NCBI GenBank assembly: GCA_000149265.1
Contig: CH002504.1
Coordinates: 40,449 to 104,448, forward strand
Direction: 5' to 3'
DNA: 64,000 bases
From: Ciona savignyi
Taxonomy: Eukaryota > Chordata > Ascidiacea > Phlebobranchia > Cionidae
Both the position numbers and the translations under genes were made by a program. Below, in pieces: positions 41,853 to 54,474 of the stretch. The notes under the pieces were generated by a model. It made no database searches. It had not been told where the DNA came from and was given only the letters and a program-made list of their open reading frames with translations. The first letter of the stretch is position 1, and each line of letters opens with the position of its first letter.

Positions 41853-44800
41853 TTGCTTTCACGAATTGGGAAAGTTTCAAAATTCTTTACCAACACAATC
41901 ACGGATATTGCCCAAAATTACAAAACATTCAGAAGAGGAACCGGCATACTTATTAAGAATCATATTTTATCTAAATACAATATAATACATAACATAATAA
42001 TAACCAACCATATACATAGTGTTACTCTATATGAAAAAAATAATATAATTAACGTATATAACATATACTTAACGTCTGGTGCGAGGTGGCCCAATCTCAT
42101 AGAACGAAAAAATCAAATTGATTATTTACATAATGCATTGGAAAATAAAATAAATGAGCAAAATTATCTACTCGGGGATTTCAACTTTATATTATCACCC
42201 ACCGATAAACAAGGGAAATTTGACCCGAAGAAAAATCTCGATAGAAAGAAATGGGAAATATTACAAAATGAATTTTATCTAACGGACGTTCACCTAAAAA
42301 TTAAAAAGAATAAAATCATATTTACCCGCATAACTCGAAGCAAATCCTCCCGCATCGATCGCATCTACGCCAACGAATTAGCCCTTAAGAACGTTGTCGG
42401 CATCGAATATATCCGTAACTTTTTTTCCGATCACAACAATTGTCCTGCAATAAAAATAAATTTAATATCGAATAAACGGTGGGGTCCATCCTTTTATAAA
42501 ATGAATAAATGTATAATAATTAATAACGATATAATGGATATAATCAATATAAGATGGAACAATTGGCGAAAACAAAAACGTAAATTCGGGAAGATAGAAG
42601 AATGGTGGGAAAAGGGAAAAATTATGGTAAAAGAAGAGATCCAAGAGTGCTCTCAAAGAATTCGTAGGTATGAAAAGCAAAGATATTTTTCATCCCTTAT
42701 CAAAATAAAACAGATGGAAAATAATAAGAATATCCTTTCTGATAATATCAACCTAATTCAGATAAAAAATAACATAAATAATTTTGAAAAAAAGTTGAAT
42801 CGTGGGGCCCTTATTCGATCTAAAATTAAAGAGATAGAAAGAGAGGAAAACCCAACCAGAGATTTTTTTCAGTACGAAAATAATAAACAAAAACGTGAAG
42901 CAATTTATAAGATAAAAATAAATGACCGGTATATAACGCAAACCCCCCAGGAAACAATAATGGCAACCTTCAACTTCTATAACGAGTTGTGGGGTCAAAT
43001 ACCGGTGACAACGAACCAAAATGAATATTTAAAAGGGATAAAAGCGATAGATTTAGATAAAGAAGAATATAAAATACTTAATCAACCCATTAACGCTTCT
43101 GAAATAAAAATAGCCATTAATAACCTCAATAAAAACAGTTCTCCAGGATGCGATGGAATAATTCCCGATTTTTATCTGCAAATGGGAGAACCAATAATAA
43201 TCGACCTGTGTGAAATTTTTAACAATTTAACTTTTTCCAATAAAATGCCGATATCTATGAGAACCGGAATAATTAAACTAATTTATAAAAAGGGAGATAA
43301 ATTGGACTTACGTAACTGGAGACCAATTTCCCTTTTAAACACTGACTATAAAATTTTAAGCAAAATAATAAATAATAGATTAAGTATAATAATAGATAAA
43401 ATAATAAGCAGTAACCAAAAATGCGGAATAAAAAATAGGACAATTGACCAGGGCATCTATAACATTCAAAGTGCAATTGAATCAGCAAAATATTTTAATA
43501 AAAATCTCACCGTAATGTCCATTGACTATGAAAAGGCATTTGATAGAATAGACCATGATTTCATCTTTAAAATATTAAGCAAACTTAACATCCCCAAATA
43601 TCTAATAAATCTAATAAAAATTCTATATAAAGATATTCAAAGTAAAATAGAAATAAATGGAGCATTTACCAAGCCAATATTAATTAAACGGGGCATAAGG
43701 CAAGGGATGTCCCACCAGCATGACCTTGTTTTTAATAGGTGTAGAAATATTAACACGTAAAATTAATTTAAACAATAATATAATAGGATATAAACTAGGG
43801 CACATAGAATATAAATTGGAACAATATGCAGATGATGTCACAATATTAATTGGCAATAACTCCTCACTACCCCATATCAAAAAAGAATTTATCAATTATC
43901 AGAAAGTATCCGGTCAAATAATTAACCAAAATAAAACTCAATTCATGTCCAATGATCCTTGTATAAATCAGAGTATCAATGCTATAAATATGGGTCAAAA
44001 TAATGTTGATGTAATAAAAATATTGGGAATTTATTTTAGCTTTAAATATAACTGTAATAAAAAAAATTGGGAAAATGCCGAATTAGGAATCCAAAGAGCA
44101 CTTATTATTCATAGTCAAAGAAAACTCACCTTAACTGGAAAATGCTCCTTGATCCATGCAATAATAATTCCCCAACTCATCCATCCTGGAAAACATATAA
44201 TTATATCTAAGCAAAGTATTAAAAAAATAAATGGACTCATTTTTAAATTCCTATGGTCCAGTAAACTAGAAAAAATTAAGCGTACAAAATTAATAGCACC
44301 CATAGATTCTGGCGGCAGAAACATCCCTGAAATTGAAAGTAAGGTAATAGCGGCAAAAATGTGTCGATTATATGAACTGTCGAAATTAGAAAAAATTGAA
44401 ACATTATGGCATGAATGGATACGGTTCCAGTTGGGGTCCACTATTAAATTATTAAATTATAAATTATATACAAACTCCCTACCGAACGCATCCGAGCCCA
44501 ACGCCTTACACAGATTAATACGCCATAATTATTATAAATTAAAGCGAAATGATTTTGAATTTACTACTAACAAACTATACCCGATTTATCAAATATTAAT
44601 AAAAGAAAAAATAACGGCAAACTTAATAGAGGTCAATAATTGCGTAATTCCATGGAATAAAATAAATTTAAATGGCAACAATGTTAAGCAATACTTTAAT
44701 AACATAGAAAGAGATAATAACTATAAAATTGCGAATAATGCTTTTTTCTTTGGGGATTTTTTTTAAACTCGATCATGTAGTAATATATATAAAGGCAAAG

Positions 44801-45210
44801 TGATTAAAAGAAATTGTAAATTTTGTCGTGGCCCAACGGGTAGTATTAAACATATTTTTACCGAATGCCCTATCATTATACCTATACTAAATTATTTAAT
44901 ATACCAATATAGTAACAAAATATTCTATCATAAGACCAAGCTAACTAAATCACTTATACTATATAACTGCTCTAATAGACTACAACATAACGAAATAGGA
45001 GCTATTAAATTATTAACTATCGCTAAACTAGAAATAATTAACTATAAAATACACTTAGATTTAAGAAATACTTATTTATGGAACAACATAGAATTTACCC
45101 GGAAAACCCTCTGGATTGTCAAAAACAAATTCAAAATTTTCATACGAAAATTGTGCTTGCAACAAGGTTGCGAACGTGTTATATATCACACAACTTCAAA
45201 TTTTACCTGA
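41853..45210 (+). pseudogene. Tx1/L1-like LINE ORF2: endonuclease and reverse transcriptase
   Basis: The endonuclease blocks are RRGTGILIKN, NVYNIYLTSG, YLLGDFNFILSPTDKQG, SSRIDRIYAN and FSDHNNC (the SDH catalytic His near 42435). RT blocks follow: NKNSSPGCDGIIPDFY, NWRPISLLNTDYKILSKII, VMSIDYEKAFDRIDH and GIRQGM near 43700, then after a one-base shift LEQYADDVTILIGNN with the catalytic DD near 43830. The thumb and C-terminal domain run to a stop at 44764. Beyond it, in the same frame, CKFCRGPTGSIKHIFTECP is the Cys-rich tail typical of L1/Tx1, ending at 45210. So one frameshift and one stop (next to a run of nine T) break an otherwise open frame. Its enzyme nicks target DNA and reverse-transcribes the LINE RNA onto it. 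Very AT-rich codons (Asn, Ile, Lys) contrast with ORF1. Confidence 0.88.
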
Positions 45211-45318
45211 AATTGAAATAAATAAAATTTGAAGCTTGGTATATTTTGGTTATTCATTTTTGCAATATTAACATGTAATTAATAAACATTAACATGTAAT
45301 AAAGAATTTCTTACCTTT

Positions 45319-45604
45319 TTATTCTCTCGAGGTACTGCAAAACTTTTTGTTTACATTCACAGATGCAACCACTTTATCTTGCGTTGACTCAAGCAAGGCT
45401 TTATTTGAATCACCAACCGCACCCTTTGTTGAAATCATATCTGCAATATAAAATTAAAAATTAATAGATTATTATTCAGTTTTGCAAAATTCGATTAAAT
45501 AATAAAATATAACTAATACTATCAATCAAACTATTTCATAAATTACCTTTACTGCCGATCTTCTTTATAATTCCACAGACAACAATCAATAATTCTTCCT
45601 CCAT
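45319..45604 (-). CDS. Possible two-exon small protein, 59 residues
   Basis: On the minus strand an ATG at 45604 starts MEEELLIVVCGIIKKIGSK, which ends at the donor AAAG|GTAATT (exon 45604-45547, phase 1). The next exon starts after TTATATTGCAG at 45440, continues in phase as DMISTKGAVGDSNKALLEST, and ends with TAA at 45321-45319. The exon then continues untranslated to a further donor, AAAAAG|GTAAGA, near 45315. The intron of 106 bases is plausible. I do not recognise the protein. A stop followed by another intron would make the transcript a target for decay, so these may instead be 5' exons with a missed frame, or chance. It lies between the LINE and the Merlin element. Confidence 0.3.
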
Positions 45605-45746
45605 CAATCAATTCAGCAACATCTCGTCTTCAAAATAACATCGCCCCACCAACTTCATCATTGCTTCTGTAATATATTAATGTGTACAATCAACTGTATT
45701 ATTTTGCGTGTTATTATGTAAATTATCGTGTAATTAGTCGCCCAAT

Positions 45747-45774
45747 AAAAAAAAAAAAAAAAAAAAAAAAAAAA
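45747..45774 (+). repeat. Poly-A run, 28 bases
   Basis: CCCAATAAAA continues into an uninterrupted A run. A polyadenylation-like AATAAA directly before a long A run suggests the 3' end of a reverse-transcribed insertion. The LINE frame ends 540 bp upstream, so this may be the LINE tail or that of another retrocopy. Confidence 0.6.
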
Positions 45775-45802
45775 CTAACGTCATTTAAATCAAAAAACAC
45801 TC

Positions 45803-45950
45803 AATCTCTTTTTAAAATAGGTTGCCCTAAAAAGGGCAGTTTATGATCAGGGGGGGGGTGGTTATACATGATTATGTTTCGGGCAGAAAAGTAAATCTCT
45901 TTTTAAAATAGGTTGCCCTAAAAAGGGAGGGGTGGTTATACATGATATGT
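45803..45950 (+). repeat. Direct duplication of about 90 bp
   Basis: AATCTCTTTTTAAAATAGGT continuing TGCCCTAAAAAGGG occurs at about 45803 and again at 45893, each followed by GGGGTGGTTATACATGAT and TATGTTTCGG. It may be an end of the adjacent Merlin element; I could not find the matching inverted end. Confidence 0.75.
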
Positions 45951-46720
45951 TTCGGCGATGGCCTTTTTATTCAATCTCCTTCGCCATAAAAATTCATCCA
46001 GGTAGGAAGGAAGGACGTACGTTCGATGAGCACCGTTCATTTTTACAAAACGGCTCTTGCACTGCCGCCACAGGTTTTCAATATGGTTCGTGTAGCCCCT
46101 GTGGCGGACACAAAATTCACTTGAATGATTTACAGTGGCGTGCGAATAGCCCATTCCCAGGTCTGTAATGGAAAAATGTATAACAGGAATGAGTTCCGAC
46201 TGTACGGTCATGTGCATGCACGTGGTAATCCATGGACAAGTTACTTTTAGCTCCTAATACTAATCTGTTAGCACTAAGTAAATATTATATGTTTTAAACT
46301 TACTTGGGATTCGTTGGCTATATAAGCTCGCCACTCATCCGAAAGTAATTCAGTGCCCCTGTGTCTCGCCATGACCATGAAGCACTCACTGTCGACACAG
46401 TATTAAATAATTGATTTAATTTAATAGACTATTTCACTTACTTGGTTGTAGTGTCTATACCACCAAATACCCACTACTCCGGAACAGGACGGGCTTGTGT
46501 CGGTTACCCGGTTTTCGCCGAGCAATGACGGATTCGTCGATTGCTACGACATGACAGGGACCGCCAATTTGTGCGGATGTCTTTAGAAAGAAGTTCAGTA
46601 GAACAAATCTTTAAAAGTACAATTTTACGTTTAAGGACAATTTCGGGTTGACTTATAACCAATCAAGCACCGTCTTGTTGGAGAATTTCAGGTCAAAAGC
46701 AATATGATCCATGGTCATGC
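45936..46720 (-). pseudogene. Merlin (ISXO2/IS1016-like) transposase
   Basis: On the minus strand near 46720-46650 the sequence reads MDHIAFDLKFSNKTVLDW. Then near 46590-46470 IGGPCHVVAIDESVIARRKP contains the first catalytic Asp (IDES) of the ISXO2-like fold. From 46210 to 45970 HATVNHSSEF and then YTNHIENLWRQCKSRFVKMN and YLDEFLWRR give the second and third motifs: NHS..F, TN.IE and the WR tail. This order and wording are diagnostic for Merlin, the eukaryotic relative of bacterial IS1016. The middle of the gene (46280-46440) is out of frame, with stops or introns. The enzyme is a DDE transposase acting in the nucleus. The terminal repeats were not resolved. Confidence 0.8.
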
Positions 46721-49486
46721 CGTCTCTTTCTTGACCAGTAAGTAGTATATCAAGAATATACTACTGATCAAACTTAGATTGCTCGAAGTTGCCCCGACAA
46801 CTCTGTATTATATATTTATTAAACAGTGATAAAAAATTGCATTTTTAGTTTGAATATTCACTAAATTCAGCTGTGCTTCAATAAAGTTTTTAGATCGCAA
46901 AAAAAGATTAAAAACAACGTTTTTAGGGTATAATTCTTTTTATTCTCGTAAAAATGAATAACACAGAACAGTAATGACAAGTACCTCCTTCCTCATCTAA
47001 TTCAGTGTGTTGTATCAGATTTGGACATTTTTCATAACTTGAAACGTAAGCTACAGCACGCAGATGTTTTCGATCGTACAACTTCTACTATCTACTACAT
47101 CCCTAATTTTTAACTTACATTATGGTAACTGCTCTTACCCTTCCCTTGCACCTCCATCCTTACTGCTTTGCCGCAATTGTATCATATCTTTACCGCAGCT
47201 ATGGTAAAAAATCCTTGTGCAAGATAGAAGGCCGTAACTGCGTAGCCAATCTATGACACTCGCCGTATCATTAATCGCCCCACTATGTAGCAAATTCGAA
47301 GAAAGATAGACCTGTACGGTTTTCGTACGGCATTTTGTTAAATAATGAAAACCAAGTTTTTAACACAACGGCGAAAAAAAAACGTTAAACCGAATGAGAT
47401 AGATATGTTTGTTATTTTCTGATGGTTGGTTTATCGTTTGTTCCTCGCTGACAGTCAAGAAGTAAGTTTACACGATCGGTTTTTGATCATATTTGGAGGT
47501 GTAGTACTCAGCAAATATTTAAATTAAAGGTTTATTTTGCAGGTAGAGTCGGGTTGTTTCATTTCCAATGATGCCAAGATTGTGTTTCTATACCCCACAC
47601 TACAAGTCAAGTTAAAGGTAAAGGAGGGTGTGCGTAAACGGCTTTATTGCAAAAAAGGATAGATACAGTTTTTTTTATAAACTGTAGCAATTTCGTGTCT
47701 TTGTACTGATTTTTGTAGTGTATAAATTCGGTTTACCACGATTTTGAACGGTCCATTAGAGTCACCAGCCTCACTAGCTATATAGAACTTCAGGTCATAT
47801 TTAGTTAGTACCAGCCATACTCACTCAACCTCTCAAACAATACTTAAATCCCTACAAAACAACTAATCTCAATTAGCATTGCTAAGTCATTAAATTCAGG
47901 CCCTTCTACAACATTTTTATCGTAAATCTTGCAGGATTTATTTTCACAACTTTGCTGTACGTAGCGTGTTATTTGTTGAATTCTGATGTGAGCATGAAAT
48001 TAAAAATGAACTTTTAATGTGCCAAACGTAAGTAAACATGTGTCTTTTAAGCACAGTCAATGTTTGTTTGCAGACCTCCTCTTACTACATTCATTATTAA
48101 AAATTGAGTTTTCTTTGGAATCGAAACACTTATTTGTCGTTTATTATTTATATATATATATAGAAACCAAGCTAGGACTGTTTGATTATGATTTATTTGC
48201 AACTGGACTCCATTCTGTGGAGATCGTTTATGAAGACACTTAAAAATCGACTGAAATTGTACATTTTTGCCTATTCTGTTTTATCGGTATTCAATCAAGC
48301 ATGCGTTGATCTAGGCGATGAACGTTGGACTTTCGATCGAATACAGTTAAGGACGCTCCCTAATGATGATTTTATTACTTACTTACAACCGGTGTAAGGG
48401 ATTTTTTACAGTCCCGAACATTAATCGACTAAACTAACCAGAAGTCAGTCACCTTGCCGAGATTCTCACTGTGGTAGCTGCTGGCTCCGAATAGGATGAA
48501 AGAAAATGTTAAGAGAAAAAACCTAGAAAAGTAGTTAGTAGTTATCACACGGGTAATCGTCGGGTTACCGTAGTAGAGCTATTACAGTGCGATCGATTCG
48601 TTCCTTCCTTGCACAAAGACACCGACTAACTAGCGAGCGGCTGGTTTCCATCTTACTACATTTCGGTTGCCGCAGACCTATTGGGCTATCCGGCCGGATA
48701 AAATTCAAAGTTCTGCCTTTCGAACGATCCATTTCATTGGTTTAGTTTAGAGTCTAACTTACAAAAGCAATGCAGCAGGCAGGGATTTTCTTAATCAAGG
48801 AATATCTCAACACAATCTAATTATGAAATTTGCGCTGCATTCCTTCCTTCCTTAATTGGATTATTACTACGCAATTAATTTAAAAATGTGTATAATAATT
48901 CAGAAAAGACTCTCAAACTACTGTGAAATTACCACCCACTCTCCTAGTTTTCCTGTCATACTAGACTGCCGTGTTGTCGTCTAAGCAAGGAGAATGCTGT
49001 ATTGAAGAACCAAGATAAAATAAAAAGGGACATTTTACCTTCATAATCAATCATTGTGCCTTGTAATTTATTAGGGATGTCCATTCCAAAATAAAGATTC
49101 AAATACAATTCGAATAGAAAATGAATTATGGAATTTGATTTTAAAGTATTGATAGATAGAATTTGTTTTTCAGTTAACAGTAATGATGATGATAATTCAA
49201 AATTACAACAATTATTTTATCAAATATACACATTACATTACTAATTTGTAGTAAGAAAAATGTTTTTGCACTTCTAAAGCTGTTCAAAATTACTGATTCG
49301 AAAATAAATAATTCGGATAAGGACATCAATCACATCATCCCTATTTGCAATCGAAACAAAATCTAATTGTTTGCTATTTATTTTCTTTTTTTTATTACTG
49401 AGGTGTGCAGTTATTTATTTACATACAATATTCAAAAAAGGTTTGTTTGTACTAGTTGATTTTTATGCAACATCTGCAATAGGCTT
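46721..49486. other. Long stretch without a recognised gene
   Basis: AT-rich, with several (TA)n runs. Apart from one copy of a dispersed repeat near 48541, I see no domain, terminal repeat or convincing exon. Confidence 0.45.
48540..48610 (+). repeat. Dispersed short repeat, copy A
   Basis: TTATCACACGGGTAATCGTC followed by GGGTTACC. Similar sequences occur near 53338, 55003 and 55740. It looks like a SINE or other short non-coding family. Confidence 0.5.
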
Positions 49487-49625
49487 TTACAGCATCCAAC
49501 ACAAAGAAAGTTTTTAGAGTGCTTGAAACCAGTGTCGCTTGGGTAGGATACAAAATTTATACGATCAATTTGATTCTGTTACAACCCAACTACAATACAA
49601 ATAAATGGCAAAGCCGCGCCAAGAT
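49487..49625 (+). repeat. 139-bp direct duplicate, copy 1
   Basis: It begins TTACAGCATCCAACACAAAG and ends ATGGCAAAGCCGCGCCAAGAT. It is nearly identical to 52207-52346. Small deletions disrupt the frame that is open in copy 2. Confidence 0.9.
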
Positions 49626-49872
49626 GCGAAGACGTGGTGTGGAAAGAGTCGAACACACTATGTGGAAAACAATTCCAGAAATAATTGCGTAGATGTGGTG
49701 TTATGCAGGTTTAATATATTACCACCAATTGCCTACACAAATATTTTAAGAACTTTTAAAACCACAGTTAAAGCTTTGGTTTTTTTACTATTGTGCGTCA
49801 CATTTTTACGAATCCGGCCTATTGACGATTGGCAAGTTTGTTGCAACTTTCACAGTTAAATTTTCCTTGGAT

Positions 49873-50256
49873 GGAAGCAACGCTTGAATTAATGAAGAAT
49901 TGGCCTATTCTATGTTTATCAGTTATTTACGTGAGGCAGCTGGTAAGCAAGCACATATGATTCTACCACTACACGCTTTGTTCATGACCAATTTGTATAC
50001 AGGAAAAGGAAAGACCAGAATTTCCGGCCATAAACTTGTCTTCAGTATTAGCATACGTAACTGGAAATGCAATGATCCTAGTGTTAGGGTTTATGCCACC
50101 TGCAACAATAACTTTTAAGGTGGATGAAAGTTACCTTCCTTACGCACATACTTGCATAAATCAATTGGTACTTCCTCGGGTGCCAAGCAATTCATTCGCA
50201 TTCTGCCCAAGTAAAACGAGCGTTTGATTGGGCATTTTCGTCCATGGATTTTTGGA
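49873..50256 (+). pseudogene. HECT-domain E3 ligase C-terminal exons
   Basis: A first piece, NEELAYSMFISYLREAAG, ends at a donor (GCTG|GTAAGC) near 49947. After an acceptor (TTTGTATACAG) at 50002 the next exon reads EKERPEFPAINLSSVLAYVT, then GNAMILVLGFMPPATITF, then YLPYAHTCINQLVLPRVPS. This is the C-lobe of a HECT domain (VTG...P..G....I.F......P.A.TC...L.LP). The cysteine in HTCI is the ubiquitin-accepting residue by position. The last turn is shifted by one base: QVKRAFDWAFSSMDFWS ends at a TAG near 50256. HECT genes of this short type are common in invertebrate genomes, partly within transposons. The frame change and missing upstream part argue for a pseudogene. Confidence 0.6.
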
Positions 50257-50393
50257 GCTGAAAATGGCTTAGCATATTATTTAGCCATTTTGTTGAACTT
50301 AATGTTTAAGTTACCACCGTATTAGCGTTTGTAGTATAACAAATTGCGGGTAGCACCTATATATTAAAAAAGGCACTGGCTTTTGCGCCTATT

Positions 50394-51113
50394 TTACGAT
50401 CGCAGGTATAAATAAAACAACCTGAAGGTGGCCACGCGCCCACGAGAAACCATTGGAGGAACAAGCTTTAAAATTGTTGCTCGTTCTTTTACAGCAGCGT
50501 AAAATTCTTCAGCCATGTTGTCGGAGCCAGCATCTGCTGCAAGAACTCCGGCTAAATTTCCCACCAACTGAGCAACACGACCTGCTGTTATGTTGCGTGC
50601 TTGACATAACTTGTGGGCTGGAACTGCAGTTTCAAACAGATGTTTGAGCACGTGAATACAAAAGTATGCAGAAAACTCTTTCTTCTAGGTATTTTAAAGA
50701 AGAAAATGCAGTAGTTACTTTACTTTCTTAAGACATTTAAGGTTTGCAATCGTAGAACCCAGCGGGTTGGACAAAGTGGGCGAAGAGAAGTGTGTTTAGG
50801 GGAAGAAAGCGGAATGGTTTCGACCTCTGAATCATCATGGTAACCTCTTTGTGATCGGAGAAGAGCTTGGAAGTTTTCCAGTCGTTTTGGAGAATCTCGA
50901 ATAAAGTTAATGGATTTATTTACCCAAGACAAACACTTCACTTACAGTTGTGTTAATTGCAAGCGTCCTGACGTCCTGAAGTAACAAATTTATTTTATGA
51001 CCAGCACAGTGAAAAAACAACGCCTTTTTATTTAGATCTAGAATCCTAGCTTTTAGTCCAGAAACATAACCGGGACATGTTTGCTGCTGAAAGTAATTGA
51101 AACAAACGAGCAA
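50394..51113 (-). pseudogene. ZMYM1-like hAT transposase fragment
   Basis: From high to low coordinates the minus strand reads QQQTCPGYVSGLKARILDLN, ALFFHCAGHKINLLLQDVRT, then after a frame change CLSWVNKSINFIRDSPKRLE, SLRPLCPTRWVLRLQTLNVL, and after a further gap LKHLFETAVPAHKLCQARNI. The markers HCA.H..NL and CPTRW belong to the TTF/ZMYM1 branch of hAT-derived proteins. The upstream TTF zinc finger and the C-terminal dimerisation segment are absent. The change at 50930 lies beside GTAAGT, so a very short intron is conceivable, but decay is simpler. No terminal repeats identified. Confidence 0.7.
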
Positions 51114-51799
51114 ATAGCTGGTAGGAATAACCTACGAAACAACGATCCGTACGTGTCCTCAGTTGGGTTATCGGTAGTTCCATGATTGGCTAAAATTCGG
51201 TAAAAATTTACGAATTTTAAACTCCTTACGTTTTGTTTGACTGTCCGGCCTGCTTTTTTAACTATCTAATTAATGCCTACACTACGTAATATAATATATA
51301 AAAACTACCTTGCTTTACGTTACCTAAAGTGGGCCGTTTAAAAGTTACCAACGGGTGTTGTCCGCCTCCTTATAAAGCTTATTTATAGGCCTACAATGCG
51401 GCTGATAGTTAGAATTAGATTTAGCCAGGTAAATATCTTACAAATATGTATGTCATTAGGCAAAGACAACAAAAATAATATTTTTAAAATAAAAGCGGCC
51501 TTCTTCTATTCGGTTTGAATTTCATAAAAGTAAGAAAGAAAGTAATAAATAACTTTGTTGAAACCGCCGTTTCCCGGAATTTGTCGATCATACGGATACC
51601 GCCGATTAGTAATCATTGGTGCGCGGGTCAAGATGATTACCGCGTACGTCTATATCGTGATGTTGGTTGATTGCTTTGATCTTAAATTCGTTAAGTTGAT
51701 AACACAGGAATATAGGTTAATTATTAATGAAACCGGTATATATGTGCTTTATTAACGGTCCAAAACAGGGGTGCTTTTTGATATCAAAAGCACCCCATA

Positions 51800-52026
51800 T
51801 TTACCGACATATTCCGACGCCCATGACCTTCAGAGAATGATGATTTGACCTTGATATTGAACCAGTTTGGCAAAAATTAACACCCCCACTATAAACTGCA
51901 CAATAAGCCTCAGCTTATAAAAAAACTGGTTCTCCTTCAGATTATGATGAGAGATCCAAATTCTGCAGAATCTGAGTGCCGTTGTGAGCCACCTAGAATG
52001 TGAGACTGGTGGTGGACCTATCTGCA
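51800..52026 (-). pseudogene. Unnamed transposon-type domain (HSRWLTTA motif)
   Basis: After an acceptor-like TTGCTTATTTGCAG the minus strand reads IGPPPVSHSRWLTTALRFCR then KLRLIVQFIVGV. Proteins with a (H/N)(S/A)RWLTTA.R..R.Y segment followed by L..I..F...VY are common, multi-copy and transposon-like in invertebrates. I recall the motif but cannot name the superfamily with certainty. It is only one exon long and ends by frame change near 51830. Confidence 0.4.
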
Positions 52027-52206
52027 AATAAGCAAGCAAGTTTATCAGGTATGACCCATATAACCATAGTACTGGCCAGTACTCAAGTCGTTAATCACAG
52101 ACTGCTCAACGAGTGGAAGGCCAACTGTGACTCTTTCAAACTTCAGATTTATTTCTAATTCAGTGGCAGAATCAGCAGGCGCGCGAGTGGGGAAAAATCC
52201 TTGCTA

Positions 52207-52346
52207 TTACAGCATCCAACACAAAGAAAGATTTTAAAGTGCTTGAAAACGAGTGTCGCTTGGGTAGGATACAAAATTTATACGATCAATTTGATTCTGT
52301 TACAACCCAACTACAATACAAATAAATGGCAAAGCCGCGCCAAGAT
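52207..52346 (+). repeat. 140-bp direct duplicate, copy 2
   Basis: Second copy of 49487-49625. It contains an open terminal-exon-like frame after CTATTACAG: from 52213 it reads SNTKKDFKVLENECRLGRIQ and ends at TAA 52323-52325 (36 residues). I do not recognise the protein. Confidence 0.85.
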
Positions 52347-52689
52347 ATACAATATGTCTTTCTTAACTTTTTTGAGCTACGCGAGTGACCTCAGATCACC
52401 ATCTCTGTTTTTTTAGCAATCTTCAGAAATCATCTGGTGGACATCGAATGGAAGAATTTTTGCGAAAAAGGACGAGGAATCAAGCTCCTACCAAATTAGG
52501 CATTTGGACGACATAGACGGACTGATCAACTAACTGACTAACCGGTTTCTACACTTTAAACCAAAATGGATGAAGTTATTATATAAAGGTACTGTCTAAT
52601 TTTTTAGACTTACAATCAAACAGTAAAATAATCAAGTTTATAAAATTGACCCCCATCTTTTCAAAGTTTAATGTAAAAACAAGCAAAAT

Positions 52690-52831
52690 TGTATATTGTG
52701 TGATATATATATGTTATAGTTGGTATCACCTTAAGTGTACTACTCTGACCATTGAAAAATTTAACTTATTCTGTCTACCTAATAATTATAATTTTCCATT
52801 TCAACATATATCTGATAATGACTTTAATTAA
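52690..52831 (+). mobile_element. CR1/L2-like LINE N-terminal fragment
   Basis: The frame reads YHLKCTTLTIEKFNLFCL and FPFQHISDNDFN. It parallels the start of the LINE at 56393 (HLNCL..., then HLPFHEISDSEL). The WYHLKC element is the second half of a PHD-like finger. It is a short orphan piece. Confidence 0.5.
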
Positions 52832-54474
52832 TACACCAAATGAGGTGGTCTATAAAATAGACTGAATCATTTTGTGAGGGAAACTGTCAAATAATAAATT
52901 TAACATTATGCTGCTTGCTACACTAGTGATAAAAAGTGCATAAGTTTAATAATAAAAGTAACACAAAAATACAAGATCTGCTTGTGTAAAGGCTGTCGAT
53001 CATCTACTATTACAGGGTTGACGGTACAAGAGGTGTAAATAAACAATGCCGAGAAAACAAAAACGTGAGCCTGGTTGTCTCTGCCAAGGAGCTAGCACAT
53101 CTGAAAGAAACCTCTGTTCATGTTAGAAAGTTCATCGATAATCTTGAAAGTGTTCATTCATTTTTTATCTTTGCAAACAAAATCAAAATGTCGTCATCGG
53201 AGTTTGTGTGGGTTGGTGTTTGGATCCGTTGTCAGCTCATTCATTGACAAAGAATGTACAAATTGCCGTGGTTAGACCAAAGAAAAAAGACTTCGCCGAG
53301 TAGATCCTCCTATACTTATAAGCCATTAAATAGAATGGAGTTATCACATGGGCAATCGTCAGATTACCTCGCGCCCATCGTCGGTTAACCGGTGGTTTAA
53401 GATGTTTTCTTTAATGCATACTGCAGTCATTGAGTAGTAGTGTAAGCCAATCACGCGACTGTAGTGCTTAAAAGTGTTTGTTACCAATCTGGTTGTCATT
53501 TTTATGACTGTTTTCATGATGCATGCTCAAACGGATAGGATTAATGACGTCACACAAGTTTCAAATCTAATTAATCCGTTAAGTATCGCATTTACATAAC
53601 GCTATAATTCCGCATGGTGACGCAACCTCAATTTGGGTCATCTACGGTGGTACTAAAGGTTATGGCTGTCGTACGGTCGTGTGGCCAAATGGTTACGGCG
53701 ACCGATATACATATACCGACTCTTATACAAAAAAACGGTCTTAGTGGACGAGCCCATCATGGCTGGGTAAAAAAAGGTCTATATGGCTGTCACAGTTCAG
53801 TTATAATTCGCGCAAGCAAGTTTCCTTTTAAATATGCATGCCTCAATACTGTTTGTTGCCTGCAACAATACAAAAATCGAAAGGCTGGCAACATATTTCC
53901 GAATGCAGACCAAAAAAAGAATTAAGAATGCAGTGAAGGGAATTTTGCATTACGTCGTGATGTTAACCTGAAAACCCCTACCTCAACACGATTTGCCATA
54001 CTTTCCGGACAGTATAAACATACACAAATTATATGTAGACATAGCTACTCACACAATTTAATGACTATGCTTTTTTTATTTCCGAGAAAAAACAAAAAAG
54101 ACCAACGTTTGAAAAGCAGCATCCAGATCTCATTAGATTATTCCCGCCTGCGGTAATTAATTGTTGATGAGGTGCCTGAGCCGCAACACAAAATTATTGT
54201 GCAGAATGTTGCCCCTGCATGTAAAAAAATTAAAGCACAGTCCTGTTTTTCTGCTGCTATTTAATGTCACCTACCTCTGGACCAGCTACTGTGGTTTCAA
54301 CAAAATATAGCCATTTTGAATTGTTTTTTGTCAAGCTGCTTCTTACAATTTTTAGAATATATATCAGTGTGTAAAATTGAATCCGAAAGAACAGCCAATG
54401 TAAAGAAAATTTTGAATTGGCTCTTATGTTTATTTAACATTTCACTAACTACAGTTAGTTTTTATGTATTTTTA
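52832..54474. other. Stretch without a supported gene
   Basis: It includes a short ATG frame at 53046 (MPRKQKREPGCLCQGAST) of 27 codons and a 103-codon frame at 53614-53925, neither recognised, and one copy of the dispersed short repeat near 53338. Confidence 0.4.
53336..53400 (+). repeat. Dispersed short repeat, copy B
   Basis: TTATCACATGGGCAATCGTC followed by AGATTACCTCGCGCCCA, similar to the copies near 48540, 55003 and 55740. Confidence 0.5.

Noticed and set aside
45936..46168. Plus-strand open frame over the Merlin gene
   Set aside because: It is the complement of conserved Merlin transposase blocks on the minus strand.
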